Assembly (NCBI GenBank): GCA_963696505.1
Contig: CAVOKN010000009.1
Span: 42,649 to 106,648 of the forward strand
Reading direction: 5' to 3'
From: CAVOKN01 sp963696505
GTDB lineage: Bacteria > Pseudomonadota > Gammaproteobacteria > Burkholderiales > Rhodocyclaceae
DNA length: 64,000 bases
In this document: piece by piece, positions 44,698 to 54,183 of the stretch
How the letters are laid out: each line of letters opens with the position of its first letter
How positions within the stretch are numbered: the stretch's first letter is position 1
Notes under the pieces: generated by a model
The model's database searches: none
Told to the model about the DNA's origin: nothing
What the model saw: only the letters and a program-made list of their open reading frames with translations
Made by a program: the position numbers and the translations under genes

Positions 44698-44890
44698 CCA
44701 ATCGTCCTCAGCACGGTTCCGGCCTCAGATTTGCGGACCGGCAGCGCTGCCGGCCTTACGCACAAGCCATAGAAGTCAGTATGGGTATATAAAACCAGTT
44801 TATTGTACAAGGCCGCCTGGTTTTCGGCCAGTGCCCGGCGCTGGAATGTGCCAGGCGCTGGAAGAGTCAGCACCCAGCGGGGGCCGGCGC

Positions 44891-45595
44891 TCAGGGTGTG
44901 GGTGTGTTGCGCCAGACGCAGGCGCCCTTGCTCTCCAGGGCGATTTCGTCGAGAACTTGCTCGTGGGCGGCAAGTTCCTCGGCATTCGCTGCCATGATCC
45001 GCAGTACTGGACGTTGCTTGGTGTCCAAGCCGATCGCCTCGTCGGCACCCGCCGGATCGAGATCCATGATCAGGCTCTCCTGGCCGCGAGTCATCGCGAG
45101 ATAGACCTCGGCCAGCAGTTGAGCATCGAGCAGCGCGCCGTGCAAGGTGCGCTGGATGTTGCTGACGCCGTAGCGCTCGCACAGGGCATCGAGGGAGTTG
45201 CGCCTGCCGGGGTGGAGGTCCTTGGCCATCCGCAGCGTGTCCAGCACGCCGGTGGTGAACTCGTCCAGAGGGGGGTGCGACACGAGCGAAAGCTCGTTGT
45301 TGAGGAAGCCGACGTCGAACGGCGCGTTGTGGATGATCAGTTCGGCGTCCCGCACGAAGTCAAGGAACTCGCCCACCACCTCGCGAAACTTCGGCTTGTC
45401 GGCGAGGAACTCATTCGACAGGCCATGCACCGCCAGTGCCCCCGCCTCCACCTGCCGCTCGGGGTTCAGATAGCGGTGGAAGCGCTGGCCGGTCAACTTC
45501 CGCCCCATCATTTCGACGCAACCGATTTCTATCACCCGGTCGCCAAGGCGAGACTCCAGCCCCGTGGTTTCGGTATCCAGAAAGATCTGTCTCAT
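44891..45595 (-). CDS. dnaQ: DNA polymerase III epsilon subunit (3'-5' exonuclease)
   Basis: 234 residues from MRQIFLDTETTGLE. Proofreading exonuclease with Exo I motif DTETTG, Exo II HNAPFDVGFLNNEL and Exo III HGALLDAQLLAEVYL (His-Asp). The start overlaps the rnhA stop by 4 bp. Confidence 0.96.
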   Translation of the reverse strand: MRQIFLDTETTGLESRLGDRVIEIGCVEMMGRKLTGQRFHRYLNPERQVEAGALAVHGLSNEFLADKPKFREVVGEFLDFVRDAELIIHNAPFDVGFLNNELSLVSHPPLDEFTTGVLDTLRMAKDLHPGRRNSLDALCERYGVSNIQRTLHGALLDAQLLAEVYLAMTRGQESLIMDLDPAGADEAIGLDTKQRPVLRIMAANAEELAAHEQVLDEIALESKGACVWRNTPTP

Positions 45596-46041
45596 TCGTT
45601 TCCGCCCGCCAGGCACCGTTTCATTCCGCGCCGCGCCAATTCGTCAGCCCGTTCGTTCTCCGCATGGCCCGCGTGCCCCTTCACCCAGTGCCATTCGACG
45701 GTGTGCCGCGCCGCTACGGCGTCAAGTTGCTGCCACAGATCCACGTTCTTCACCGGCTGGCGGTCGGCGGTCTTCCAGCCGCGCCGTTTCCAGCTGTGAA
45801 TCCACTCGCTGATGCCCTTCTGGACGTATTGCGAGTCGGTATGCACGCGCACCGCGGCGGGCCGCTTCAGCGCCTCCAGCGCCCGGATGACTGCGGTGAG
45901 CTCCATCCGGTTATTGGTCGTCGCCGCTTCGCCCCCGCATAGTTCCTTCTCCCGCTCGCCGGCCCGCAGCAGAACCCCCCAGCCTCCCGGTCCCGGGTTG
46001 CCGCTGCAGGCGCCGTCGGTGTAGATGTCCACTTCGTTCAT
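45592..46041 (-). CDS. rnhA: ribonuclease HI
   Basis: 149 residues. Cleaves RNA in RNA:DNA hybrids. Active-site segments are TDGACSGNPGPGGWG, the MELTAVIRAL Glu, the HTDSQYVQKGI Asp and the C-terminal HAENERADELA Asp. Lies between the methyltransferase and dnaQ, a conserved neighbourhood. Confidence 0.97.
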   Translation of the reverse strand: MNEVDIYTDGACSGNPGPGGWGVLLRAGEREKELCGGEAATTNNRMELTAVIRALEALKRPAAVRVHTDSQYVQKGISEWIHSWKRRGWKTADRQPVKNVDLWQQLDAVAARHTVEWHWVKGHAGHAENERADELARRGMKRCLAGGNE

Positions 46042-46047
46042 GGAAAG

Positions 46048-46767
46048 TCAGTGTCCGTTGTCCGCCTTCTGTGCCACCGGCGCCAGCGCACGGGCGCGGG
46101 CATAGCGTTCGCGCCAGGCGGGCTGGATCAGCCGCATTCCGGCAACCCGCTTGACCGCCTGCACCATGTACGCCGCCCCGGCGATCGGCCACCAGCGGTT
46201 GCCCGCCAGTTCCATGAACCTCCAGCGCCGCAGCCAGCGCTCATCCCTGAACGCCGGCGCGTAGCAGCCGAAGCTGCCGAGCTGAGTCTCGAAGCCGAGC
46301 AGCTTGAGCCAGTCCCGCAGCCGAAGCACGCTGAGGTAGCTGCCGCGCCACGGAAAGGACGCCTCGCGCCCTGCGGCGAGGCGCCTTACGCCCCACAGGC
46401 TGTAGGGATTGAAACCGCTGATCACCACCTGGCCCTCGGGCACCAGCACCCGCTCGACCTCGCGCAGGATCTGGTGCGGATTCGCAGCGAATTCCAGGAC
46501 ATGGGGAAGAATCACCAGATCGAGGCTGTTGGCGGCGAAGGGAAGATGCTCCAGACTCGTCCTGATCCCACCGCCGCCGTCGGGATCGCAGCGCAGCCGC
46601 AGTGGCATGCGGTTAGCGCGCAGGAAGTCGCATTCCGTCAAGCCGGCCTGGAGGGCATTGAAGCCGAAGACGTCGGCCACCACGCGGTCGAAGCTCGCCT
46701 GTTCCCAGTCGAGAACGTAGCGGCCCTGGGGCGTGCGCAACCAATCACTCAGACCGGGAATTGACAT
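46048..46767 (-). CDS. class I SAM-dependent methyltransferase
   Basis: 239 residues from MSIPGLSDWLRTPQGRYVL. The nucleotide-binding region is less Gly-rich than usual. A DLVILPHVLEFAANPHQILREVERVLVPEGQVVISGFNPYS block is typical of Methyltransf_11-like proteins encoded between gloB and rnhA. Substrate unknown. Divergent from gloB by 30 bp. Confidence 0.85.
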   Translation of the reverse strand: MSIPGLSDWLRTPQGRYVLDWEQASFDRVVADVFGFNALQAGLTECDFLRANRMPLRLRCDPDGGGGIRTSLEHLPFAANSLDLVILPHVLEFAANPHQILREVERVLVPEGQVVISGFNPYSLWGVRRLAAGREASFPWRGSYLSVLRLRDWLKLLGFETQLGSFGCYAPAFRDERWLRRWRFMELAGNRWWPIAGAAYMVQAVKRVAGMRLIQPAWRERYARARALAPVAQKADNGH

Positions 46768-46797
46768 CGGGCGGGGGACAACAACACACTGGCAGTC

Positions 46798-47571
46798 ATG
46801 AACGTGGTACCCCTCAAGGCATTTCGGGACAATTATATCTGGCTGCTTCGCCGGGATTCCGACGCGGCAGTGGTCGATCCCGGGGATGCGGCGCCGGTGC
46901 TCGATTTCCTCGCCCGCGAAGGGCTGAACCTGCGTGCCATCCTGCTCACCCACCATCACGCCGACCACGTCGGCGGCGTCGCGCAACTGGTCGCGCGTAC
47001 CGGTGCGAGGGTGTTCGGTCCCGCCAACGACGGCGTAGCGGGTATCGACGTGCCGCTTGCCGAACCGGCGAGCGTGCTGGTGCCGGGTGTCGGGATGGAA
47101 TTCGCTGTACTGGACGTGCCTGGACACACCCGCGGCCATATTGCGTACTTCGGTCGGGACGGCGACACCAGGCTGCTGTTCTGCGGCGACACCCTGTTCG
47201 GCTGCGGCTGCGGCCGGCTGTTCGAGGGCAGCGCCGAACAGATGTGGGCCTCCCTTTCGAAACTCGCCGCCCTGCCGCCCGACACGCGCGTGTTCTGCGC
47301 CCACGAGTACACCGAGGCCAACCTCGATTTCGCCTTCGCCGTCGAGCCGGAAAGCCCGGACTTGGCGCAACGCGAGGAGCGTGTCGCCGAACTGCGCCGG
47401 CGCCACCTCCCTTCGGTGCCATCCGCCCTCGCGGAAGAGCTCGCCACCAATCCGTTCCTTCGAGTCGGCGAGCCCGCCGTAAGGGCGGCTGCCGCTCGCT
47501 TCCGCGGCCGCGAGCTTTCCGACCCCGTCGAGGTTTTCGCCGCCCTGCGCGAGTGGAAGAACAGCTTCTGA
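46798..47571 (+). CDS. gloB: hydroxyacylglutathione hydrolase (glyoxalase II)
   Basis: 257 residues. Hydrolyses S-lactoylglutathione, completing methylglyoxal detoxification. Metallo-beta-lactamase fold with the metal motif THHHADHVGG at about residues 51-60, VPGHTRGHIAYF, FCGDTLFGCGCGRLFEG and the C-terminal FCAHEYTEANLDFA. Single gene with MNVVPLKAFRDNYIW at the start. Confidence 0.96.
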   Translation: MNVVPLKAFRDNYIWLLRRDSDAAVVDPGDAAPVLDFLAREGLNLRAILLTHHHADHVGGVAQLVARTGARVFGPANDGVAGIDVPLAEPASVLVPGVGMEFAVLDVPGHTRGHIAYFGRDGDTRLLFCGDTLFGCGCGRLFEGSAEQMWASLSKLAALPPDTRVFCAHEYTEANLDFAFAVEPESPDLAQREERVAELRRRHLPSVPSALAEELATNPFLRVGEPAVRAAAARFRGRELSDPVEVFAALREWKNSF

Positions 47572-47709
47572 AGGCCACCCGGGACGCAAGCCTTGTCGCC
47601 GGTTGATGCGGCGCAACCATGCGGCCGCAATGGCCGATGCATCTCCGGCTTCCCCAGGCAAGCGTATCACCCTAAATTCCTTAAGGTTTTTTGTCGCCAG
47701 CCGTTCACA

Positions 47710-47738
47710 TTGACGGTCGAGGAAACTGCCACTAACAT
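47710..47738 (+). promoter_or_regulatory. probable mltD promoter
   Basis: TTGACG (47710-47715), a 17-bp spacer and TAACAT (47733-47738). The expected transcript start is about 20 nt before the ATG at 47765, which supports that ATG as the true mltD start. Confidence 0.55.
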
Positions 47739-47764
47739 CCTGTTCTATTTCGAGAGTCGCGCAA

Positions 47765-49265
47765 ATGGCCGGGAAAGCTCACAAGCTTGCAGTTCTGTTT
47801 GCCGCCCTCGCGTCGCTGACGCGGGGCTGCCGTAGCCGGCGGCGAGGCCGCCACCGGCGCACTGGTCCATGTTGCGGCGCACAGCACAACCGCCGTCCTT
47901 CCCTCCGTCGAACTGGTTCTTCCCGAAGCGCCGCTGATCGAGATCGACGATCCGCTTCCGCTCATTTCCACCATCGACCTGACCGCCCGCCCGGACGATC
48001 TCTGGGAGCGAGTCCGCAACGGCTTCGCAATGCCCGACCTGGACAGCGAACTGGTGGCGCGACAGCAGGCCTACTACCTGAACCATCCCCAGTACCTGCT
48101 GCGCATCACGGAGCGCAGCCGGCGCTATCTCCACCACATCGTCGAGGAGATCGAGAAGCGCGGCATGCCCATGGAACTGGCGCTGCTGCCGATGGTGGAA
48201 AGCGCCTTCAATCCGATGGCCTACTCCCGCGCCCGCGCCTCGGGGCTGTGGCAGTTCATTCCCTCCACCGGCCGGAGCTACCAGCTCAAGCAGGACTGGT
48301 GGGTCGATCAGCGGCGCGACATCGTCGCGTCCACCTGCGCCGCCCTCGACTACCTGCAGATGATCTATCAGATGCACGGCGACTGGCATCTGGCGCTGGC
48401 CTCGTACAACTGGGGCGAAGGAGCCGTCGGGCGGGCCATCGAGAAGAACCTGGCCAAAGGGCTCCCCACCGATTACCTCAGCCTGAGCGTGCCGGCGGAA
48501 ACCCGCAACTACGTGCCCAAGCTGCAGGCCCTGAAAAACATTCTCGCGCGCCCCCAACTGTTCGGCGTAAGCCTGACACCGATACCCAATCAGCCCTACT
48601 TCGCCACCGTCGAAAAGCCCGGGGACATGGATATTGCCCTGGTCGCGAAGCTCGCCGAGATGCCGGTGCAGGAGTTCGTCGCCCTCAACCCCGGATTCAA
48701 CCGTCCCGTGGTGACCGGACAGGCCAAGCTGGTACTGCCCGCCGACAAGGTCGAGACCTTCCTCGCCAACCTGGAAGACCACGACAAGCCCCTGGTCAAT
48801 TGGACCAACTACACCCTCAAGCGGGGTGAGCGCCTGGACCAGGTGGCCGCGCGCTACGGTCTGACCCCTGCCAAGCTGCGCAGCATCAACGGCCTCGGGC
48901 CGCGCACCCGCATCGCCGCCGGCCGCACACTGCTCGTTCCGCAGAGCGGCGCCCTGCTGGCGGATGAGTCCGTCCTGGCAAGCCTGCCCACCGCGCCCGG
49001 CGACGAAGAGGAAGCCCGTGCGGCGCCGGCAAAGACCCGGACCATCGTGGTGCGCGGCAAGAACGGCGTGAAGAAAGTGATCGTCGTAAAGGTCAAGTCC
49101 GGCACCAAGCCGGCCAAGCTCGCCAAGGGCGGAACCACGCGCACGGCATCGAAGTCGGCGTCCGCGAAGTCGTCCGCCGGCAAGTCCGGCACCAAGCGCC
49201 ACGCCGTCGCGAAGAAAGACACCCCCAAGAAGCTCGCCAACAAGAAGAACGGCACGCGCTCCTGA
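47765..49265 (+). CDS. mltD: membrane-bound lytic murein transglycosylase D (frame break in the signal region)
   Basis: The SLT domain shows the catalytic Glu in PMVESAFNP, then ASGLWQFIPSTGRSYQLK and ALASYNWGEGAVGRAIEKN. A LysM domain (YTLKRGERLDQVAARYGLTPAKLRSINGL) and a Lys/Ser/Ala-rich basic tail follow. The ATG at 47765 begins a good signal sequence (MAGKAHKLAVLFAALASLT), but its frame is one base off from the enzyme. Dropping one base at about 47819-47826 gives AAVAGGEAATGALVHVAAHS continuing into the enzyme. The enzyme frame itself has a TGA at 47817 and no good start before 48030. Cuts peptidoglycan glycan strands in the periplasm. Confidence 0.87.
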
Positions 49266-49325
49266 GCCAGCCGTTCGTCTGCCGCCAAGAGGCGAGCCGG
49301 CGCCGCAAGCGGGCCGGCGCGTCGT

Positions 49326-51344
49326 TCAGTTCCGCGCCGGGCCGTGCAGGTGGCAGGCGACGATCCGAGTTCCTCCCAGTCGAACCGATGTCGGATAGTC
49401 GCGGCGACACACGTCCATCGCCCGCGGGCAGCGGGGATGGAAATGGCATCCGGCAGGCGGGGCCAGCGGCGAGGGGATGTCGCCCTGCAAGCGGATCACC
49501 GGCCGGCCAGCGCCGCGGGACAAGCCGGTTTCCACCAGTGGAACCGCCGACAGCAGCGCCTCGGTGTAGGGATGCTGCGGCGCACGCAGGATCTCCTCCA
49601 CGGTCCCGCTCTCGACGATGCGCCCGAGGTACATCACCGCCACCTCGTGGGCAAGATAATCCACGACGGCAATGTTGTGGGTGATGAACAGGTAGGACAG
49701 CCCCAGGCTGCGCTGGAGTTCCTTGAGCAGGTTGAGGATCTGGGCCTGCACCGAAACGTCGAGCGCACTCGTGGGCTCGTCGCACACCAGAAGCCGCGGG
49801 TTCACCGCCAGGGCCCGCGCTACGGCGATGCGCTGACGCTGGCCGCCGGAGAACTCGTGGGGATAGCGTCCCGCCATGTCGGCGTCCAGCCCCACCCGGC
49901 GCAGCAATTCCGGCAGACGCTCGCGTGGATCGCCGCCATCGCCCGCACCCAGCGCAGCCATGCCTTCGAGCAGGATGTCCCCCACGCGCATGCGCGGATT
50001 GAGCGACGCGTAGGGATCCTGGAAGATCATCTGCAGCGCCCGCCGCAGGGGCCGCATGGAACTGCGCGAGCGCTTGGCCAGATCCTCGCCCTCGAACACG
50101 ATCGATCCGGCACTCGGCTCGATCAGCTTCAGGATCGCCTTCCCGGCGGTCGTCTTGCCGCAGCCGGACTCGCCGACCAGCGCCAGCGTCCGTCCCGCCG
50201 CCACGCTGAGGTCGATGCCGTCCACCGCCTTCACGTGGCCGCGAACCCGCTTCAGCACGCCCTTGCGCACCGGGAAGTGCACCTTGAGGTCGCGCACCTT
50301 CAGCAGCGGTCGGGGGGCGCTCAGGTCATCCTGTGCCGTGCGCTGGGCGCTGACTTTCGCCACGGCGCCCCCTTCCCCGGCCGCGTAGAGATGACAGCGC
50401 ACCCGCTGCCCTGCTGCCACCTCGTGCCAGACGGGAACTTCACTGCGGCAGCGGTCGAAGACGTGGGCGCAGCGGTCGGCGAAGCGGCAGCCGACGAAGC
50501 GCCGGGACAGCGGCGGTACCGAGCCGGGGATCGTCTCCAGTTCCCCGCCGCGGCGCGCCGCGGCCGGCAGCGCGGCGAACAGCTTGTGGGTGTAGGGATG
50601 GAGCGGCGCCGCGAAGAACCGATCCCGCGGCCCTTCCTCGATCAACTCGCCCGCATACATGACGCCGATGCGTCCCGCCATGCGCGCCACCACGCCCAGG
50701 TCGTGGGTGATGAGCAGCATCGCCATGCCGCGCCGCTGCTGGAGTTCCGCCAGCAGGTCCAGCACCTGTGCCTGGATCGTCACGTCCAGCGCCGTGGTCG
50801 GCTCGTCGGCGATCAACATCTCCGGTTCGCCGGCCAGCGCCATGGCGATCATCACCCGCTGCTTCATGCCGCCGGAGAACTGGAACGGGAACTCCGCCAG
50901 CCGGCGCGCCGCATCGGGAATGCCAACCGCATCGAGCAGCTCGACCGACCTCTTCTCGGCCTGCTCGCCCGAAAGGCCGGCGTGGCGCGCCAGCACCTCG
51001 CCGATCTGGGTGCCGACGCTGAGCACCGGATTGAGGCTGGTGGCGGGCTCCTGGAAGATCATGGCGAGGCGGCGGCCGCGCACCTCGCGCATCTCGGCCT
51101 CGGTCAAAGTCAGCAGGTCGCGACCGCCTAATCGCACCGTCCCGCCGGCGATGCGACCTGCATCGGGCAGCAGGCGCATCAGCGACAGCGCGGTCATCGA
51201 CTTGCCGCAACCGGACTCACCCAGCAGGGCGAAGGTCTCGCCCTGGCGCACCTCGAAGGAAACGCCGTCCACCGCCCTCACCCTGCCCGCGGCGGTGTCG
51301 ATTCCCATGCTCAGGCTGTCGACCTGCAGCAGCGGCGCGCTCAT
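49326..51344 (-). CDS. yejF: dual-ATPase subunit of a Yej-type peptide ABC transporter
   Basis: 672 residues with two complete ABC domains. First: Walker A GESGCGKSMTAL, signature FSGGMKQRVMIAMAL and MLIADEPTTALD. Second: GESGCGKTTAGKAIL, FSGGQRQRIAVARAL and LLVCDEPTSALD. Each is followed by an oligopeptide-type C-terminal region with clustered Cys (CRFADRCAHVFDRC; CHFHPRCPRAMDVCRR). Longer than E. coli YejF (about 530 residues) because both extensions are kept. It overlaps yejE by 4 bp. Confidence 0.88.
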   Translation of the reverse strand: MSAPLLQVDSLSMGIDTAAGRVRAVDGVSFEVRQGETFALLGESGCGKSMTALSLMRLLPDAGRIAGGTVRLGGRDLLTLTEAEMREVRGRRLAMIFQEPATSLNPVLSVGTQIGEVLARHAGLSGEQAEKRSVELLDAVGIPDAARRLAEFPFQFSGGMKQRVMIAMALAGEPEMLIADEPTTALDVTIQAQVLDLLAELQQRRGMAMLLITHDLGVVARMAGRIGVMYAGELIEEGPRDRFFAAPLHPYTHKLFAALPAAARRGGELETIPGSVPPLSRRFVGCRFADRCAHVFDRCRSEVPVWHEVAAGQRVRCHLYAAGEGGAVAKVSAQRTAQDDLSAPRPLLKVRDLKVHFPVRKGVLKRVRGHVKAVDGIDLSVAAGRTLALVGESGCGKTTAGKAILKLIEPSAGSIVFEGEDLAKRSRSSMRPLRRALQMIFQDPYASLNPRMRVGDILLEGMAALGAGDGGDPRERLPELLRRVGLDADMAGRYPHEFSGGQRQRIAVARALAVNPRLLVCDEPTSALDVSVQAQILNLLKELQRSLGLSYLFITHNIAVVDYLAHEVAVMYLGRIVESGTVEEILRAPQHPYTEALLSAVPLVETGLSRGAGRPVIRLQGDIPSPLAPPAGCHFHPRCPRAMDVCRRDYPTSVRLGGTRIVACHLHGPARN

Positions 51345-52801
51345 CGTTCAGCCCCCGCCAAGGCAAGCTTGCGCGACCGGCCGCTCAGGCGCGGATCGAA
51401 GGCGTCGCGCGCCGCGTCGGAAAACAGGTTGGCCGCCAGCACCAGCACGAACATGAACACGAAGGCCGCCGCCAGAGACCACCAGACGATGGGATCGCGC
51501 GACAGTTCCATGCGCGCGGTGTTGATCATGGTGCCGAAGCTCACGGTGCTCGGATCGACGCCGATGCCGACGTAGGACAGCACCGCCTCCGCCAGCACCA
51601 GGCCGGAGAAATCCATCACCAGCGCGATCAGCACGATGTGCATGACGTTGGGGAGCAGGTGGCGCGTCATGATGCGGACATGGGATACGCCGAAAGCGTG
51701 GGCCGCCTGCACGTACTCCAGCTCGCGCAGCTTGAGCGTTTCGCCGCGCAGCAGGCGGCACAGCCCGGTCCACGACGTGACGCCGAGGATGATGCACAGC
51801 GCCAGCAGGCGCGCGTCGGCGCGCTCGGCGGCGGTGCCGAACCATTCCGGATGGGAGTCGATCACCACCTGCATCATCAGCACCGCGGCGGCGATCAGCA
51901 GCACGCCGGGAATCGAGTTGAGCGTGGTGTAGAGGTACTGGATGACGTCGTCAACCCAGCCACCGAAATAGCCCGCCATGATGCCCAGCGCCACCGCGAA
52001 GGGCAGCATCACCAGCGTGGTCACGGTACCGATCACCAGCGCCGTGCGTATGCTCTTGAGGGTGAGGTAGAGCACGTCCTGCCCCACCTTGTCGGTGCCG
52101 AACACGTGGTAATTCGCCGCCAGCGCCAGCACCGGGCCGAGCAGCGCGAAAACGATCGCCAGCGTGATCAGAGCGGCGTCCCAGGCAACGCTCGTCTCGC
52201 CCGCGAACACTGCGCGCCAGGTCTCCCGCACGCTCGTGCCGCGGCGCAGCGCAAGAACGGCGCACAGCGTCCAGCCCATGGCGACCCAGGCCAGCAGACC
52301 CAGGCCCAGGCCGCGCAGCACGCTTCGCTGGACGTCGCCGGACCAGTCGGTCGCGGGATCGGCAAGGTGGCTGCCGCCGTGCTTGAGTCGCGGAAAATCC
52401 CGGTATGCCGTGCCATCGGGGCGATCGAGGTTCTCCTTGGCGTAGGCGTGCGTGGCGAGCGGCGCCGAGTAGGTCCTCTCGGCGCGGGAACGCAGCCCGG
52501 AGGCCAGCGCATCGAAGGCGGACAGCACCTCGACGCCGTAAGCGCTGTGTGCCGCCGCCTTGGCCGGTGCCTCGGCGGACTGGGCGAGCCGCGGGCGGTA
52601 GTGCAGCGAGTCCGCCAGTCCGACGAGGAGGAACAGCAGCAGCACAGTCAGCGCCGCCATGCCGGAGCGGGACTCCCCCACCCGCCGCCACGCCACCAGC
52701 AGGTGGGGCTGGCGCCGCACGTAGAATCCCGCTGCCGCCATTGCCGTCAGGAGCAGGAAGATCAGCGCGTCGGTCCACAGGATGACAGGCAGGAAGGACA
52801 T
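51341..52801 (-). CDS. yejE: peptide ABC transporter permease (YejE/OppC-like) with long N-terminal extension
   Basis: 486 residues, about 140 longer than E. coli YejE. The extra N terminus has two membrane segments around residues 10-28 and 48-66 and a periplasmic-looking insert (LKHGGSHLADPATDWSGDVQRS), then a third segment and HVFGTDKVGQDVLYLTLKS. The permease coupling motif is LRELEYVQAAHAFGVSHVRIMTRHLLPN. It lies between yejF and yejB with a 127-bp gap to yejB. Confidence 0.85.
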   Translation of the reverse strand: MSFLPVILWTDALIFLLLTAMAAAGFYVRRQPHLLVAWRRVGESRSGMAALTVLLLFLLVGLADSLHYRPRLAQSAEAPAKAAAHSAYGVEVLSAFDALASGLRSRAERTYSAPLATHAYAKENLDRPDGTAYRDFPRLKHGGSHLADPATDWSGDVQRSVLRGLGLGLLAWVAMGWTLCAVLALRRGTSVRETWRAVFAGETSVAWDAALITLAIVFALLGPVLALAANYHVFGTDKVGQDVLYLTLKSIRTALVIGTVTTLVMLPFAVALGIMAGYFGGWVDDVIQYLYTTLNSIPGVLLIAAAVLMMQVVIDSHPEWFGTAAERADARLLALCIILGVTSWTGLCRLLRGETLKLRELEYVQAAHAFGVSHVRIMTRHLLPNVMHIVLIALVMDFSGLVLAEAVLSYVGIGVDPSTVSFGTMINTARMELSRDPIVWWSLAAAFVFMFVLVLAANLFSDAARDAFDPRLSGRSRKLALAGAER

Positions 52802-52928
52802 GGCTATTTCGGCAACCGCAAAACAGCGCTCGACGCTCCCCTCGCCCTCTCCGGAGAGGGGTTCGAGGTGAGGCCAACGCCCCTGGTGGCACTGACGGAG
52901 TTGCGCAAGGCCCCGGTCATCATGGCTG

Positions 52929-53906
52929 TCACTCGAAGCGCACGCGCGGATCGACCAGCGTGTAGGAGATGTCGGTGAGCAGCAGGCCGACGATGTAGAG
53001 CACCGAACCGAGGAACACCATCGCCCGCACCACCGCGAAGTCCTGGGCGTTGATTGCGTCTATGGTGTAGCTGCCCAGGCCGGGGATGCCGAAGAACGAC
53101 TCGGTGATCAGGCTGCCCATGAACAGCAGCGGTATCACTACCACTACGCCCGTCAGGATGGGGATCATGGCGTTGCGCAACACGTGGCGGAACAGCACCG
53201 TGGTTTCCGACAGGCCCTTGGCGCGGGCGGTACGCACATAGTCCTTGGAGATCTCCTCCAGGAAGATGGTGCGGTACCAGCGCGTGCTGGAGCCGATGCC
53301 GGCGATCACGCTCACCATCACCGGCAGCAGCAGGAACTTGGCGCCGTCCAGCCCCGGCGCATAGCCCGAGATCGGCACCAGGTTCCAGATCTTGGACACC
53401 AGATACTGGCCGCCGATGATGTAGAACAGGCTCGATATCGACATCATCGCCACGCAGGCCACCACCCCCCAGAAGTCGAAATAGGTGGCGCGGAACAGCA
53501 CCAGCAGCAGCGCGAAGGAAACGGTGACGAACAACCCCATCACGAACACCGGCAGCGCGATGGCGAGGCTGGGACCCATGCGCGAGCGGATCTCGTGGGC
53601 GATGTCGCGGCCATCGTCGGCACGGCCGAAGTCGAAGGCGAACATGCGCGCCGACTTGGTAAAGAAGATGGTGTCGGTGAGCTTGGCCGCGCCCGGTGCC
53701 TCGACGTTCCACAGCAGCGGCTTGTCGTAGCCGCGCTCCGCCTTCCACTTCTCGATCGCTTCCGGCGTGACGCGCTTCATGCCGAGCTGCATGCGCGCCA
53801 TGTCGTCCGGGGTATTGACCACGAAGAACAGCGCAAAGGTGATGAGATTGACGCCGAGCAGAATCGGGATCGCGTAGAACAGGCGTCGGACGATGTAGGC
53901 AAGCAT
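52929..53906 (-). CDS. yejB: peptide ABC transporter permease (YejB/OppB-like)
   Basis: 325 residues with the OppB-type N terminus (MLAYIVRRLFYAIPILLGVNLITF), a periplasmic loop and the coupling motif SKDYVRTARAKGLSETTVLFRHVLRNAMIPILT. First gene of the transporter block. No substrate-binding protein gene lies upstream or elsewhere in the window, so the yejA equivalent must be encoded elsewhere. Confidence 0.88.
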   Translation of the reverse strand: MLAYIVRRLFYAIPILLGVNLITFALFFVVNTPDDMARMQLGMKRVTPEAIEKWKAERGYDKPLLWNVEAPGAAKLTDTIFFTKSARMFAFDFGRADDGRDIAHEIRSRMGPSLAIALPVFVMGLFVTVSFALLLVLFRATYFDFWGVVACVAMMSISSLFYIIGGQYLVSKIWNLVPISGYAPGLDGAKFLLLPVMVSVIAGIGSSTRWYRTIFLEEISKDYVRTARAKGLSETTVLFRHVLRNAMIPILTGVVVVIPLLFMGSLITESFFGIPGLGSYTIDAINAQDFAVVRAMVFLGSVLYIVGLLLTDISYTLVDPRVRFE

Positions 53907-53988
53907 GGGCGCGTAGGATAGCGCAGGCTCTGCCGCGCGGCGGAAAGTCAGTCGCTGGAGAGCGCCTCAGTCGCCCCTCAGTTTCCCC

Positions 53989-54183
53989 TCAGCTTCCCTT
54001 CAGCCGCTTGATCATGGCCGCGTCCGTCAGCAATTCGAGCTGCGCCTCCAGGCGTATCACGCGGGCGGTGAGGTCCTCGATCTTGACCTGCTGCGCCTTC
54101 ACGGCTTCGGCCTGGCGCCCGACCTTGTCCTCGAGCTTGATCATTGCCGTGAGGGCGCCCCACACCCGGTCGGTGACGCTCAT
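53989..54183 (-). CDS. small coiled-coil protein, second gene of a ribbon-helix-helix pair
   Basis: 64 residues, mostly one amphipathic helix (KLEDKVGRQAEAVKAQQVKIEDLTARVIRLEAQLELLTDAA). I do not recognise the family. Its ATG overlaps the stop of the upstream ribbon-helix-helix gene by 4 bp, so the two are translated together. It could be a partner or cofactor of that DNA-binding protein. Confidence 0.55.
   Translation of the reverse strand: MSVTDRVWGALTAMIKLEDKVGRQAEAVKAQQVKIEDLTARVIRLEAQLELLTDAAMIKRLKGS

Noticed and set aside
44694..44890. A gene between the isocitrate dehydrogenase and dnaQ
   Set aside because: The gap is short, AT-rich in the middle (44770-44812) and looks like promoter DNA; the open frames are shadows.
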